DNA from: Mycobacteroides salmoniphilum
GTDB lineage: Bacteria > Actinomycetota > Actinomycetes > Mycobacteriales > Mycobacteriaceae
NCBI RefSeq assembly: GCF_004924335.1
Contig: NZ_CP024633.1
Span: forward strand, 3,534,001 to 3,598,000
DNA: 64,000 bases
Direction of reading: 5' to 3'
The position numbers were made by a program, and so were the translations under genes. A model generated the notes under the pieces. The model ran no database searches. It was not told the DNA's origin and worked only from the letters and a program-made list of their open reading frames with translations. Shown here piece after piece: positions 1 to 9,048 of the stretch; position 1 is the stretch's first letter, and each line of letters begins with the position of its first letter.

Positions 1-2
1 CC

Positions 3-1988
3 GGCTTCATCGGACGACGGATCGTGTCCCGAATTCTCGAGACCCAGCCGGGCGCCGAGGTCGCCGTCCTGGTGCGGCGTGAATCCCTCTCGCGGTTCGA
101 GAAGCTCGCCGAACAATGGGACGACCGCGTGCAGCCGCTGGTGGGTGACCTCACTCAAGCCGATCTCGGCCTGCCCGCCGACGGGGATCCGGTCACCGCC
201 GATCACATCGTGCACTGTGCCGCGATCTATGACATCACCGTGGACGACCAGGCACAGCGCACCGCGAACGTGGAGGGCACGCGATCTGTCATCGCGCTGG
301 CCAAACGCACCGGTGCCACCCTGCACCACATCTCCTCCATCGCGGTCGCGGGCAGTTACGAGGGCGAATTCACCGAGGAAGACTTCGACGTCAACCAGGA
401 TCTGCCGACGCCCTATCACCAGACCAAGTTCGAGGCCGAGTTACTGGTGCGCTCGGAGCCCGGCCTGCACTTCCGGATTTACCGGCCTGCCGTCGTCGTC
501 GGCGATTCCAAGACCGGCGAGATGGACAAGATCGACGGCCCGTACTACTTCTTCGGGGTGTTCGCCAAGCTTGCGCGCCTGCCCCGGTTCACACCGATGA
601 TGCTGCCAAAGGCCGGGCGCTCCAACATCGTTCCGGTCGATTACGTCGTCGACGCGACCGTCGAGCTGATGCACCAGGAGGGCCGTGATGGGCAGGCCTT
701 CCACCTGACCAATCCTGAGGTGACCTACCTGCGCGATATCTACTCCGGCATTGCGCCCGCTGCCGGTCTGCCACCCGTGCGTGGCTCGCTTCCCCATGCC
801 ATGGCCACCCCGTTTCTGCGGGCACGCGGAACGCTCAAGGTCTGGCGCAACATGGTGGTCACCCAGCTCGGCATCCCGCCCGAGGTCATCGACATCACCG
901 AGATCATGCCCACCTTCGTCTCCGAGGCGACGCAAAAAGCCTTGCGTCCCAGTGGTATTACGGTGCCCCCGTTTAGCAGCTACGCGGGCAAGCTGTATCA
1001 GTACTGGCGCAAGAATCTGGACCCGGAGCGGTACCGCCGTGACGACCCCGCCGGACCGCTGGTCGGCCGGCACGTCATCATCACCGGCGCATCCAGCGGT
1101 ATCGGACGTGCGGCAGCCATCGCGGTCGCCCAGCGCGGTGGCACCGTCTTCGCCGTAGCGCGCGACGCCGAGGCGCTCGACAACCTTGTCGCGGAGATCC
1201 GCGAGGACGGCGGTAAGGCGCATGCGTTTCCCTGCGATCTGACCGACTATTCGGCCGTCGACGACACCGTGAAGAGCATCCTCGGCCAGTTCGGGCATGT
1301 GGACTATCTGGTCAACAATGCCGGTCGCTCGATTCGCCGTTCGGTGGTGAACACCGTCGACCGATTCCATGACTACGAACGGGTCATGGCGATCAACTAC
1401 TTTGGCGCCGTGCGCCTGGTGCTGGCGCTTCTCCCTCATTGGCGGGAAAGGAAATTCGGCCATGTCGTCAATGTGTCGACGGCCGGTGTGCAGACCCGCA
1501 ACCCCAAGTACGCGTCGTACATCCCCACCAAGGCGGCACTGGATGCCTTCTCCGATGTGGTCGCGACCGAGACGGTGTCGGATCACATCACCTTCACCAA
1601 TATCCATATGCCGCTGGTGAAGACGCCGATGATCCAGCCTTCCAACAAGCTGAACGTGGTACGCGGGCTCACGCCGGAACATGCCGCCGCCATGGTGGTT
1701 CGCGGACTGATCGAGAAGCCGACCCGGATCGACCATCCGATGGGCACCTACGCCGATATCGGCCGGTATATGACACCGAAGCTGACCCGGCGGATCATGC
1801 ACCAGATGTATCTGGCATATCCGGATTCCCGGGCCGCCCGGGGCTTGGAGCCCGTCGACGATCGCCAGGACCTGTCGACCTCGCGACGTCGCCCCAAGGC
1901 GGCCAAGCGCGTTGCGACCGTCCCGAAGTTACGTGTTCCAGGTCCGGTGATGAAGGTGGTACGCCTCATCCCCGGAGTGCATTGGTGA
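3..1988 (+). CDS. acrA1: Two-domain SDR, acyl-CoA reductase-like AcrA1 (5' partial)
   Basis: The reading frame is open from base 3 and begins inside the first Rossmann glycine loop (GFIGRRIV), so roughly ten N-terminal residues lie outside the window; 661 residues are visible. The first half is an extended SDR (NAD-dependent epimerase/thioester-reductase type) with a YHQTK catalytic YxxxK. The second half, from about residue 350, is a classical SDR with TGASSGIGRA, NNAG, a serine in NVSTAG and YIPTK. This two-domain layout and size match M. tuberculosis AcrA1 (Rv3391, 650 aa), proposed to reduce fatty acyl-CoA to aldehyde/alcohol; that role is inferred from the family. iunH follows on the same strand, as in M. 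tuberculosis but without the intervening cmaA1. Confidence 0.85.
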   Translation, partial: GFIGRRIVSRILETQPGAEVAVLVRRESLSRFEKLAEQWDDRVQPLVGDLTQADLGLPADGDPVTADHIVHCAAIYDITVDDQAQRTANVEGTRSVIALAKRTGATLHHISSIAVAGSYEGEFTEEDFDVNQDLPTPYHQTKFEAELLVRSEPGLHFRIYRPAVVVGDSKTGEMDKIDGPYYFFGVFAKLARLPRFTPMMLPKAGRSNIVPVDYVVDATVELMHQEGRDGQAFHLTNPEVTYLRDIYSGIAPAAGLPPVRGSLPHAMATPFLRARGTLKVWRNMVVTQLGIPPEVIDITEIMPTFVSEATQKALRPSGITVPPFSSYAGKLYQYWRKNLDPERYRRDDPAGPLVGRHVIITGASSGIGRAAAIAVAQRGGTVFAVARDAEALDNLVAEIREDGGKAHAFPCDLTDYSAVDDTVKSILGQFGHVDYLVNNAGRSIRRSVVNTVDRFHDYERVMAINYFGAVRLVLALLPHWRERKFGHVVNVSTAGVQTRNPKYASYIPTKAALDAFSDVVATETVSDHITFTNIHMPLVKTPMIQPSNKLNVVRGLTPEHAAAMVVRGLIEKPTRIDHPMGTYADIGRYMTPKLTRRIMHQMYLAYPDSRAARGLEPVDDRQDLSTSRRRPKAAKRVATVPKLRVPGPVMKVVRLIPGVHW

Positions 1989-2043
1989 GCTAGAAACGGG
2001 CCGCAAGACACGCCGGTGCCCGGATTAGCGAGCTAACTGACGG

Positions 2044-2049
2044 TAGGTT
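2044..2049 (+). promoter_or_regulatory. -10 box TAGGTT just before iunH
   Basis: TAGGTT fits TANNNT and ends 7 nt before the ATG at 2057, so the transcript may begin at or next to the start codon. The AGG inside it could instead serve as a weak Shine-Dalgarno. Both readings favour ATG 2057 over the TTG at 2048. Confidence 0.4.
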
Positions 2050-2056
2050 GACGTCC

Positions 2057-3088
2057 ATGGTTTCCGTTTTTGCCGACGTTGATACCGGAGTCGACGACGC
2101 ACTGGGATTGATCCTTCTCCTCGCTAGCGAGGACGTGGAGATCGTCGGTATCGCCTCTACGGCGGGCAATGTCTCAGTGGATCATGTCTGCGCGAACAAT
2201 CTGGGGCTGCTAGAGCTGTGCAAGGCCCCGCAGATCCCCGTATCCAAGGGCGTCGCCGAGCCGTTGAGCGCGGCGCTACGCACCGCAGAAGACACGCATG
2301 GACCCACCGGGCTCGGGTATGCCGTGCTGCCGAACTCCACGCGCACGCTCACCGATTACGACGCGGCCGAGGCCTGGGTGAGGGCCGCGCACGCACACCC
2401 CGGCGAGTTGGTGGGCCTGGCGACCGGCCCGCTCACCAATTTGGCGCTGGCCCTGCGCACCGAGCCCGAGTTGCCCAAACTCATCAAACGGCTGGTCATC
2501 ATGGGCGGCTCCTTCGACTACCCGGGCAACACCACGCCGGTGGCGGAATGGAATGTCGTGGTGGATCCGGGCGCGACGGCGGAGGTGTACGCCGCGTGGG
2601 GAGCCGCTGGCGTACAAGAACTTCCGATCGTGTGCGGCCTGAATCTCACCGAGACGATCGCCATGACACCAGAGCATCTGGTCAGACTGGCCGAGGCCAC
2701 GGGTGCCACCACCACGCCGCTGTCGGTGCTCGACCTTCCGTCGAGCCGTTCGGCGGCGACCAACTCGCTGCTGCGATTTATCGAAGACGCGGTGCGTTTC
2801 TATTTCGAGTTCCATATGAAGCAGGACGAGGGCTTCTTGGCGCATATGCACGATCCGTTCGCCGCTGCGGTGGCGCTGGATCCATCATTGGTCCAAACCC
2901 GCTCCGCAACCGTGGATGTCGAGCTGACTGGCGACCTGACCCGTGCGATGACCATCGCGGACTGGAAGGGCCAGTGGGGCCAGAAGCCCAATGCGCAGAT
3001 CGCGGTGGAAACCGACCCCGAGGCGTTCTTCGCGCGATTCATCGAGCGAGTGAGCGTATTCGCGCGAAAGGTTGACGGCGCTCGCTGA
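2057..3088 (+). CDS. iunH: Inosine-uridine preferring nucleoside hydrolase
   Basis: This 343-residue protein belongs to the IunH/CU-NH nucleoside hydrolase family, which cleaves the N-glycosidic bond of ribonucleosides to free base and ribose for purine/pyrimidine salvage. The N-terminal DVDTGVDDA is the family's calcium-binding aspartate cluster, followed by an N-rich substrate segment (MTPEH, GLNLTE) and a late HDPFAA histidine-aspartate motif. ATG 2057 is chosen because MVSVFADVDTG is the usual N-terminus. It corresponds to Rv3393 by position. It ends 14 nt before the stop of the convergent imuB gene. Substrate preference cannot be read from sequence. Confidence 0.9.
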   Translation: MVSVFADVDTGVDDALGLILLLASEDVEIVGIASTAGNVSVDHVCANNLGLLELCKAPQIPVSKGVAEPLSAALRTAEDTHGPTGLGYAVLPNSTRTLTDYDAAEAWVRAAHAHPGELVGLATGPLTNLALALRTEPELPKLIKRLVIMGGSFDYPGNTTPVAEWNVVVDPGATAEVYAAWGAAGVQELPIVCGLNLTETIAMTPEHLVRLAEATGATTTPLSVLDLPSSRSAATNSLLRFIEDAVRFYFEFHMKQDEGFLAHMHDPFAAAVALDPSLVQTRSATVDVELTGDLTRAMTIADWKGQWGQKPNAQIAVETDPEAFFARFIERVSVFARKVDGAR

Positions 3089-3102
3089 TTCCGGCGAGAC
3101 CG

Positions 3103-4671
3103 TCATTCATAAACACCCTCCACGTACCATCGCTGCCTGCGGAAATGCAGGAGCAGCGCCTGACCGCCACCCGTGTCTTCCAGCAGCACTTGGGCCCTGG
3201 CGGCCACGGATACCGGAGCGGGAGTCGGCTCTTGCTCCTCCCACCATCGCTCATCGATCGGCCATGGTCCCGCCCACCAACTCAGCTCCCAGCGTCCATT
3301 GCCCCGCCGGACCCTGGCCGGTTCCCCGGAGAACATTCCCCGTCCGGTCACCGTCACCGGCGCTCCATCGATATCTAACAGCTCCACCGGTTCGCCGTCC
3401 TCGCCGAGCAGCACCGTCGGAGCCGGATCGGGCAGCCTCCCGGGCCACGGCGCATCGGGATCGGCCCGTGGTCTCAACTCATCTCCTAAGGGCACCAATG
3501 TAATTCGTTCGGCCGGGCCACGCCCGCCGCTGACCACTCCCACTTGTACCGACTCCTCTCCCAATAAATCCTGAACTCGTGTCAATGCGCGACGAGCACG
3601 CTGGCGTTCCTCAGCGCCCACCGCCCCCCACAACGTCAGCTGCAATGCCTCGGCAGCCACCACCTCGACCGGCTCCAACCGCAACATCGCCACCGGTCCG
3701 TCCAGAGACCGGCGCCGGGCAAGCCAGCCGTCAAGCTGCCAGCGCACCCGATCGGCGGTCGCCTCCTCGGTCAGCGGTTCGGCACACCGCCACACCCGCG
3801 ACAACTCCTGGCCGTCCACCGTCACCGCGTGAATGGCCAACCGGGAGCAGGCCACTCCGGCCGAGGCCAGCGCCTCGTGCAGGCTCACCGCCAGCGTTCG
3901 CCCCGCGAAAGCCGCCGCATCCACCCGCTCGATCGGCGGATCACACGGCAGCTCGACCCCCAGCTCGGCCGGGACCGCATGGCCCGAGGGAGAGCGCTGC
4001 GGTTCGGCACGCGCATGGCGGTGGGCCTGCACCGCGTCATCGTCGAACCGCGAGGCGACATCCGACCGCGCCAGCTCCGCGAAAGCTCCTATGGTGCGGA
4101 TTCCCATACGCCACAACAGATCCACCAAGTCTTCGCGCTGCGGGTGACACAGGCTGGGTTCGGCGGCCATCTCCTTGATCGACAGTGGAGCCAGGAACTC
4201 CGCATCCCCACCGGGGGACACCAATGCCGCATGCCGCGCGGCGTACACCGCCGTGGACATCTGATCGGCAATGCCCACCTGGCATTCGGCCCCGGCCACC
4301 GAGACCGCATCGGCCAGCCGTTCCGCCGCGGTCTGCTCACTGCCGAAGTACCGGGCGGCACCGGTCACCGGCAGCGCCATCAGCCCGGGGCGCAGGATCT
4401 CGGCCCCCGGCACCAGATCATCCACCGCGGCGATCATCGGCTCGAAGAACCGCGCATCGCGATCGACATCGGCCGCCACGATATGCAGTTGTGGACAACG
4501 GGCTTGAGACTCGCGCCGCCGCATACCCCGTCGCACCCCCAGTGCCCGTGCGGCGGCAGTGCATGCCGTCACCCTGTTGGCCAGGGTCACCGCCACGGGC
4601 CGGGTAGCAGGAAGATCAGCCATCGCCGCAGCCGCCACCGCTGGCCAGTCCGGGCACCAAATCGCCAGCAC
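3103..4671 (-). CDS. imuB: ImuB, catalytically inactive Y-family polymerase of the mutasome
   Basis: The 522-residue product matches mycobacterial ImuB (Rv3394c). The frame is open further upstream, but the family N-terminus (VLAIWCPDWPAVAA) begins at GTG 4671. It has Y-family polymerase folds (finger/palm, about residues 1-230, then the little-finger region), but the N-terminal position that carries the first catalytic aspartate in DinB (DxDxF type) reads AIWCPDW here, consistent with a non-catalytic adaptor. Around residue 350 is QLTLWG, a beta-clamp binding motif. In mycobacteria ImuB recruits ImuA' and DnaE2 to the clamp for damage-induced mutagenesis. It lies 22 nt downstream of imuA' and is presumably cotranscribed from the SOS promoter. 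Confidence 0.9.
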   Translation of the reverse strand: MLAIWCPDWPAVAAAAMADLPATRPVAVTLANRVTACTAAARALGVRRGMRRRESQARCPQLHIVAADVDRDARFFEPMIAAVDDLVPGAEILRPGLMALPVTGAARYFGSEQTAAERLADAVSVAGAECQVGIADQMSTAVYAARHAALVSPGGDAEFLAPLSIKEMAAEPSLCHPQREDLVDLLWRMGIRTIGAFAELARSDVASRFDDDAVQAHRHARAEPQRSPSGHAVPAELGVELPCDPPIERVDAAAFAGRTLAVSLHEALASAGVACSRLAIHAVTVDGQELSRVWRCAEPLTEEATADRVRWQLDGWLARRRSLDGPVAMLRLEPVEVVAAEALQLTLWGAVGAEERQRARRALTRVQDLLGEESVQVGVVSGGRGPAERITLVPLGDELRPRADPDAPWPGRLPDPAPTVLLGEDGEPVELLDIDGAPVTVTGRGMFSGEPARVRRGNGRWELSWWAGPWPIDERWWEEQEPTPAPVSVAARAQVLLEDTGGGQALLLHFRRQRWYVEGVYE

Positions 4672-4693
4672 CCGAGGAGCTTTACGCTGCCGT

Positions 4694-5398
4694 CTATGCG
4701 GACCTGATCGAGCCACGGCTGCCACACACCTCCCCGGCAGCTCTGGACACCCCGCGCCCCGTCGCCCGTACCACTGTCCGCACCCCACGAATCCGCCCCA
4801 GCCCACAGGCAGCCACCCCGTCATAGCCGGTTACCCGGGCCTGCAACCGCACCGCGGCGCCTTCCCAATCTCCCTCGACGGCCAACAGCGTGCATCCGTT
4901 GCTGTGTGCCCGGGCCACTATCGCGCGTGCCGATGTCGAGGTCACTCTTCGGCCACCCAGACCCAGCACCACCAGATCCATCCCGTCCATGAGCACCGAG
5001 GCCACCTCCACCGCACTCAGGCCCGGGTGGGGAATCAACGCCAGCCGGCTCAGATCCGCCCCCCGCTCCACTGCCGCCAACACGCTCACCTCCGGCATGC
5101 CCACAATCGCGGCGTATCCGCCCGCGGCGGTCACCGAAGCCACCACATCCAGGGGCAGTGAACGGGCTCCGCTGGCCACCGCGACCGTGCCGCGCCGCAA
5201 CACGTGACCTATCGATCTGGCCAGCACATCGGACCCCGGCAGCAAAGATTGAGCGTCCGGCAGCGCCTCCTGGAACCGGCCAGCCGACGACCTGTCCCCA
5301 CCGACCTTTCCCGATATCGACGCCATCTGCTGCCGGAGCTTTTGTAGCTGGTCAGCGCGGTTGACCAGCACCTCATCGGCGGCCGCCACTGCCGTCAC
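4694..5398 (-). CDS. imuA': ImuA', RecA-like SOS mutasome accessory protein
   Basis: The product has 234 residues and is the Rv3395c counterpart. GTG 5398 is chosen because a GGAGGT Shine-Dalgarno (5403-5408) stands 4-6 nt before it; the GTG at 5416 would sit almost on the LexA box. A RecA/SulA-type fold is suggested by central segments such as [17 protein letters not shown] and [13 protein letters not shown], though the Walker A motif is degenerate. In mycobacteria ImuA' works with ImuB and DnaE2 in error-prone translesion synthesis. The LexA box at 5424-5439 immediately upstream indicates DNA-damage induction. Confidence 0.88.
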   Translation of the reverse strand: MTAVAAADEVLVNRADQLQKLRQQMASISGKVGGDRSSAGRFQEALPDAQSLLPGSDVLARSIGHVLRRGTVAVASGARSLPLDVVASVTAAGGYAAIVGMPEVSVLAAVERGADLSRLALIPHPGLSAVEVASVLMDGMDLVVLGLGGRRVTSTSARAIVARAHSNGCTLLAVEGDWEGAAVRLQARVTGYDGVAACGLGRIRGVRTVVRATGRGVSRAAGEVCGSRGSIRSA

Positions 5399-5423
5399 AA
5401 CCGCACCTCCAGACACACTCGAC

Positions 5424-5439
5424 TAGAACATATGTTCGA
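5424..5439 (-). promoter_or_regulatory. LexA SOS box upstream of imuA'-imuB
   Basis: The plus strand reads TAGAACATATGTTCGA, i.e. TCGAACATATGTTCTA on the gene strand. It matches the mycobacterial SOS box (TCGAAC-N4-GTTCGA) with one mismatch in the distal half-site. It sits about 25 nt before the imuA' start, where LexA would occlude the promoter. Confidence 0.9.
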
Positions 5440-5588
5440 TGTCTGGAGTAAACACCTAGCCACCGACAACCGTCAAGACGGGAGGTACGGGCTGGGCCCC
5501 ATGCTGGCCCCATCTGCCGACACGCCGCGTTGCGGCGGATTCCTGTCGCGCACGTCCGCCACGAGGCCCAGTGTCGGCGGGCCTGGTC
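5440..5588. other. Intergenic, no clear element
   Basis: This 149-nt gap lies between the imuA' promoter and the stop codon of the response regulator. I see no ORF, hairpin followed by a T-run, or recognisable operator apart from the LexA box at its edge. Confidence 0.4.
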
Positions 5589-6230
5589 CTAGTCGAGCTG
5601 GCGGGTATGCGCCCAACGGGTCAACGCGTTGCGATTGGACTGCTGCGTCTTACGCAGCACATTGGAGGCATGCGTCTCCACCGTCTTGACGGAGATCACC
5701 AGATCCTCGGCGATCTCCCGGTAGGTGTATCCGCGGGCGAGGAGCCGCAGCACCTCAAGCTCGCGTGGAGTCAACGAGTCCAGCTCCGGATCCAGTGCCG
5801 GCTCCGGAGCATTCGAGCGTCCGGTGAACGAATCGAGCACGAATCCGGCAAGGCGCGGACTGAACACCGCATCCCCTCCGGCCACCCGGCGCACCGCATC
5901 GGCGAGTTCACTCCCCGAGATCGTCTTGGTGACATAGCCTCTGGCTCCCGCGCGAATTACCGCAATGACGTCCTCGGCCGCATCCGACACACTGAGCGCT
6001 AGAAACACCGGTCCGGAACCGCCGACCCCGTTGATGACGGCGACCCCACCACCGGAGGGCATGTGCACATCAAGCAACACCACATCCGGTGCGCTGACCC
6101 GTATTCCGGTGACCGCCTCGACAACCGAACCGGCCTCCCCCACGATCTCGATATCCGATTCGCCCGCCAGCTCAGCCCGCACCCCGGACCGGAACACCCC
6201 GTGATCGTCGACCAGGAATACCCGCAGCAT
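5589..6230 (-). CDS. NarL/FixJ-type response regulator (CesR/LiaR-like)
   Basis: This is a 213-residue two-component regulator. The receiver domain (1-120) has the acidic pair VDD at residues 8-9, phosphoacceptor D54 (LLDVHMP) and the conserved lysine in YVTKTIS. The LuxR-type helix-turn-helix (about 150-206) reads LTPRELEVLRLLARGYTYREIA...SVKTVETH. Its ATG overlaps the kinase stop codon by 1 nt (TAATG), so the two are translationally coupled. The paired kinase and the neighbouring PspC/LiaF-like protein resemble actinobacterial cell-envelope stress systems (CesSR of Corynebacterium, also near guaA). The specific signal is not known from the sequence. Confidence 0.85.
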   Translation of the reverse strand: MLRVFLVDDHGVFRSGVRAELAGESDIEIVGEAGSVVEAVTGIRVSAPDVVLLDVHMPSGGGVAVINGVGGSGPVFLALSVSDAAEDVIAVIRAGARGYVTKTISGSELADAVRRVAGGDAVFSPRLAGFVLDSFTGRSNAPEPALDPELDSLTPRELEVLRLLARGYTYREIAEDLVISVKTVETHASNVLRKTQQSNRNALTRWAHTRQLD

Positions 6231-7477
6231 TACGCACCCTTCTGCGCGTCGTCATGATTGGCATCGTTGTACGGCATGGTAATTCGCACCTCGGTACCCT
6301 TGCCGATCTCCGATTTGATCTGTACCTGTCCACCGCGGCGCATCACCCTGGCCTTGATGGAGCGCACGATGCCCTGCCGGTCCTGTGGCACCGCCTCGAG
6401 ATCAAACCCCTTGCCCCGGTCTCTGACGAAAACGCTGATCTGCCCGGGTTCCACCTCGGCATAAAGGTTGATATCCGATTGCCCGGAATGCTTGGCGGCG
6501 TTGACGAGTGCCTCGCGGATGGCCCCGATCAGCGCTCGTCTGGTCTCGGGTTCCGCAGACAGATCGGCATCGCCAACGATCACCGAACTGACCACCACGG
6601 TGTGCGCATCCTCCACCTCCCCGGCCACGGTGCGCAGCTCCTGTGCCAGCGATGAGTCCGAGGAGACCCCCGCGGAGAACAACCAGCTGCGCAGTTCCCG
6701 CTCCTGGCTGCGAGCCAGCCGCAGCACCTCACCGGGGTTATCTGTCCGCTTCTGGATCAGCGCCAGCGTCTGGAGCACCGAATCGTGCAGATGCGAGGCG
6801 ATTTCTTCACGCTCCTCGGTACGGATGCGTGCGGCACGCTCGGCACCGAGAGCACGCCACAATCGCAGCCACAACGGCACTGTCAACAGCACCGCGCCCA
6901 CCAAGGTGGCGGCGATCGCCACCAGCGAGTCACGCAGCGAGGACAAATCCACATTGCGCAAGACCACCACCGCGATCCCACCGAAGACCAGTGCCGCACC
7001 GGCGATCACCCGGACCAAGGTCAACAGCGACGATTTGCCCGACTCGCCCAGCACCGCCGAACTTGGCCCCTGCGTATCGAATTCACGCCACACCACGGCG
7101 AGCCCGACCAGCGCCAGCACAATGGGGAAGACCAATGCTGCCGTCGAACCACTGATCGTGGACATCAAGATGATCAGCGCGGCAAGACTCAACAGCAAGA
7201 GCCCTGTCGCCCGCCTGCGGTCCGTCGCGCTGACAGCGGCGACGTCGTCGCCCGGCGGCATCAGCATCCACAGCAGCCCGTAGGCCGCGATGCCCATTCC
7301 GCTGGCCGCACCGAGCACCGCAAAGGCCAATCGCACCCGAAACACCGGAACGTCGAGATGATCGGCGAGCCCCCCGGCGACACCGGCGATCACCCGTCCA
7401 CCGGTACGCCGACGCAACGGCGGGGCGGCAGTCAGCCGATTCCCGCCGGCGAACGCATTCCGGAACGTGGGACTCAC
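6230..7477 (-). CDS. PspC-domain sensor histidine kinase (CesS/LiaS-like)
   Basis: The 415-residue protein starts at GTG 7477. Residues about 20-78 form a PspC domain (RRTGGRVIAGVAGGLADHL with a membrane helix ending in WMLMP). Four further membrane segments follow at about 90-105, 112-130, 152-173 and 185-205. The HisKA_3 dimerisation domain has REEIASHLHDSVLQ with phosphoacceptor H231, and the C-terminus is a HATPase_c domain with an RDRGKGFD G-box. It should sense envelope perturbation and phosphorylate the coupled downstream regulator. The 122-nt gap to the divergent pspC-like gene contains a dyad that may be the regulator's own target. Confidence 0.85.
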   Translation of the reverse strand: MSPTFRNAFAGGNRLTAAPPLRRRTGGRVIAGVAGGLADHLDVPVFRVRLAFAVLGAASGMGIAAYGLLWMLMPPGDDVAAVSATDRRRATGLLLLSLAALIILMSTISGSTAALVFPIVLALVGLAVVWREFDTQGPSSAVLGESGKSSLLTLVRVIAGAALVFGGIAVVVLRNVDLSSLRDSLVAIAATLVGAVLLTVPLWLRLWRALGAERAARIRTEEREEIASHLHDSVLQTLALIQKRTDNPGEVLRLARSQERELRSWLFSAGVSSDSSLAQELRTVAGEVEDAHTVVVSSVIVGDADLSAEPETRRALIGAIREALVNAAKHSGQSDINLYAEVEPGQISVFVRDRGKGFDLEAVPQDRQGIVRSIKARVMRRGGQVQIKSEIGKGTEVRITMPYNDANHDDAQKGA

Positions 7478-7545
7478 CTCTGCGATACTGCCATGGCAAA
7501 GCTCCCTACGGCATCGGGCTTATCCCTGAACCCCGCCTTGCAAAG

Positions 7546-7563
7546 ATCAGGGTGAATCCTGAT
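7546..7563. promoter_or_regulatory. Inverted repeat ATCAGG-N6-CCTGAT
   Basis: These are perfect 6-bp arms separated by 6 nt in the divergent intergenic region between the kinase and the PspC/LiaF-like gene. NarL-family regulators bind such dyads, so it is a candidate autoregulatory operator. The assignment is inferred from position only. Confidence 0.4.
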
Positions 7564-7598
7564 GGCGTACATGCCCGCGACTGGGCAACATAGCTGTC

Positions 7599-8756
7599 AT
7601 GGATACGGATACCACCACCAAACGGACGCCGTCCTCCACCCTCGGAGACATGTGGCGGACGCGGCCGTTGCGACTGCCGGGACATGGCAAGCTCGCCGGT
7701 GTTGCCGCGGGAATCGGCTACCGCTACAACGTGGATCCGCTGTTGGTACGCGTAATTTTCGTGGTGACAACAATTTTCGGCGGCGCGGGCGCCATCATGT
7801 ATGTGGCGTGCTGGTTGCTGATGCCCACCGCCCGCTACACCACCCCGTACCACGAGTCCAAGGTGAAGATGGTCTTCTGGATCATCGTCTTGCTGCTTGT
7901 CGGCGGACCGTTCATCGATCCCGACCGCGACCCGTGGGGATTGGTCAGTGCCGTCGTCCTGCTCGGGGGCTGGTATCTGCTCTATCAGCGCCAGACCGAA
8001 ACTCCCGCGCCTCCGGCGAGTTCGACGGCGCAGTCCAGCACCGGTGAGCCTCTCACCACTGAAGATGGCGAATCGAACAGCAATACCGCGGCCACCGAGC
8101 CGCTCTTGCCGCCTCCCCCGCCCACGTGGGATCCACTACGGGCGGCCCCTTTCGCCTGGGACGTACCCGATCAGGTTCCGTTGCCCGCACCGCCTGCCAA
8201 ACCCAGGTCTCGCGTGGTCTCGGTGACCATCGGGGCGGCGCTCATCATCAGCGCGGTGCTCGTGGCCATCGGGCTACTCGGCGGCAGCTGGGTAACACCC
8301 GTAGTGGTGGCAGCGGCGGCACTGGTTGTCCTGGGAGTGGGCATGTTGGTCGGGGCATGGCTCCGCAGCGGTTACTCACTGCTCTTCCTGGCGGTACCGC
8401 TGGCCGTATTCGTCATCGTGGCATCCTCCATCGGCCCACTCGAGGTGTCACCCAACGTCGGCGACCAAAGTTACCGTGTCACAGAGGCTTCCGATATCGA
8501 GGACTATTACGAGATCGGTATCGGCACCATCACCCTCGACCTCACGCAGGTCACACTCACCCACGATAAGACGGTAAATCTCGACGTCGGGATGGGCGAT
8601 ATCCAGGTACTGGTTCCTCCCTCGATGAATGTGCACACCTCATGCGAGGTGAGCATCGGCAGCTTCGATTGCCTGCCCTCGCCCAACGGCACCGGTCCGG
8701 TACTGACGATCAACGCAACGGTAAATGTAGGAAGTATTGAGGTGCAACGTGTCTGA
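7599..8756 (+). CDS. PspC-domain membrane protein with LiaF-like C-terminus
   Basis: The protein has 385 residues. An N-terminal PspC domain (about 25-85: RLPGHGKLAGVAAGIGYRYNVDP then a helix ending in CWLLMP) precedes two membrane helices (about 90-130), a Pro/Ser-rich linker (about 135-205) and three more helices (about 205-285). The last 100 residues are rich in beta-strand and hydrophilic (YEIGIGTITLDLTQV), like the LiaF/toast-rack C-terminal domain. It is divergent from the kinase/regulator pair and probably belongs to the same envelope-stress circuit, as LiaF (or CesT) does with its kinase. Its mature role is inferred. Confidence 0.75.
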   Translation: MDTDTTTKRTPSSTLGDMWRTRPLRLPGHGKLAGVAAGIGYRYNVDPLLVRVIFVVTTIFGGAGAIMYVACWLLMPTARYTTPYHESKVKMVFWIIVLLLVGGPFIDPDRDPWGLVSAVVLLGGWYLLYQRQTETPAPPASSTAQSSTGEPLTTEDGESNSNTAATEPLLPPPPPTWDPLRAAPFAWDVPDQVPLPAPPAKPRSRVVSVTIGAALIISAVLVAIGLLGGSWVTPVVVAAAALVVLGVGMLVGAWLRSGYSLLFLAVPLAVFVIVASSIGPLEVSPNVGDQSYRVTEASDIEDYYEIGIGTITLDLTQVTLTHDKTVNLDVGMGDIQVLVPPSMNVHTSCEVSIGSFDCLPSPNGTGPVLTINATVNVGSIEVQRV

Positions 8757-9033
8757 GAACATCGACGAACCAGTATCCGGCGCCGACCATGAGCTCACAG
8801 CCGAGAATCGAGCGGGATCCTCGCCGGAGGCCACCGCCGAGGAGAAGGGCAGACCGTCCATCCTGTTGGTCCTGTCCGGGCTGGTCGCCTTGGTCGTCGG
8901 GGGCTGGGCCCTGACCGGCCAAGACTTCGGAGCATTGGTGCACAGCAATCTGCTCGGCTGGGTCGCGATTGCCGTGGCGATCGCCATAGGCGTTGCGCTG
9001 GTAGCGATTCCGACCCGCCGTAACCGGACCTGA
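8749..9033 (+). CDS. Small two-helix membrane protein
   Basis: The 94-residue product starts at GTG 8749, inside the last codons of the upstream gene (GTGTCTGA), with AGG 6-8 nt upstream; this start is preferred over TTG 8737. The acidic N-terminal 35 residues are followed by two hydrophobic helices (about 37-55 and 65-87) and a basic tail (PTRRNRT), so the N-terminus may face outward or be a short soluble tail. The overlap indicates translational coupling to the PspC/LiaF-like protein. No family is recognised. Confidence 0.65.
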   Translation: MSENIDEPVSGADHELTAENRAGSSPEATAEEKGRPSILLVLSGLVALVVGGWALTGQDFGALVHSNLLGWVAIAVAIAIGVALVAIPTRRNRT

Positions 9034-9048
9034 GTAACCCCTAGTCGG

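Noticed and set aside
441..1802. 453-residue ORF antisense to acrA1
   Set aside because: Arg/His/Gly-rich shadow frame in high-GC DNA; acrA1 on the other strand has intact SDR motifs throughout.
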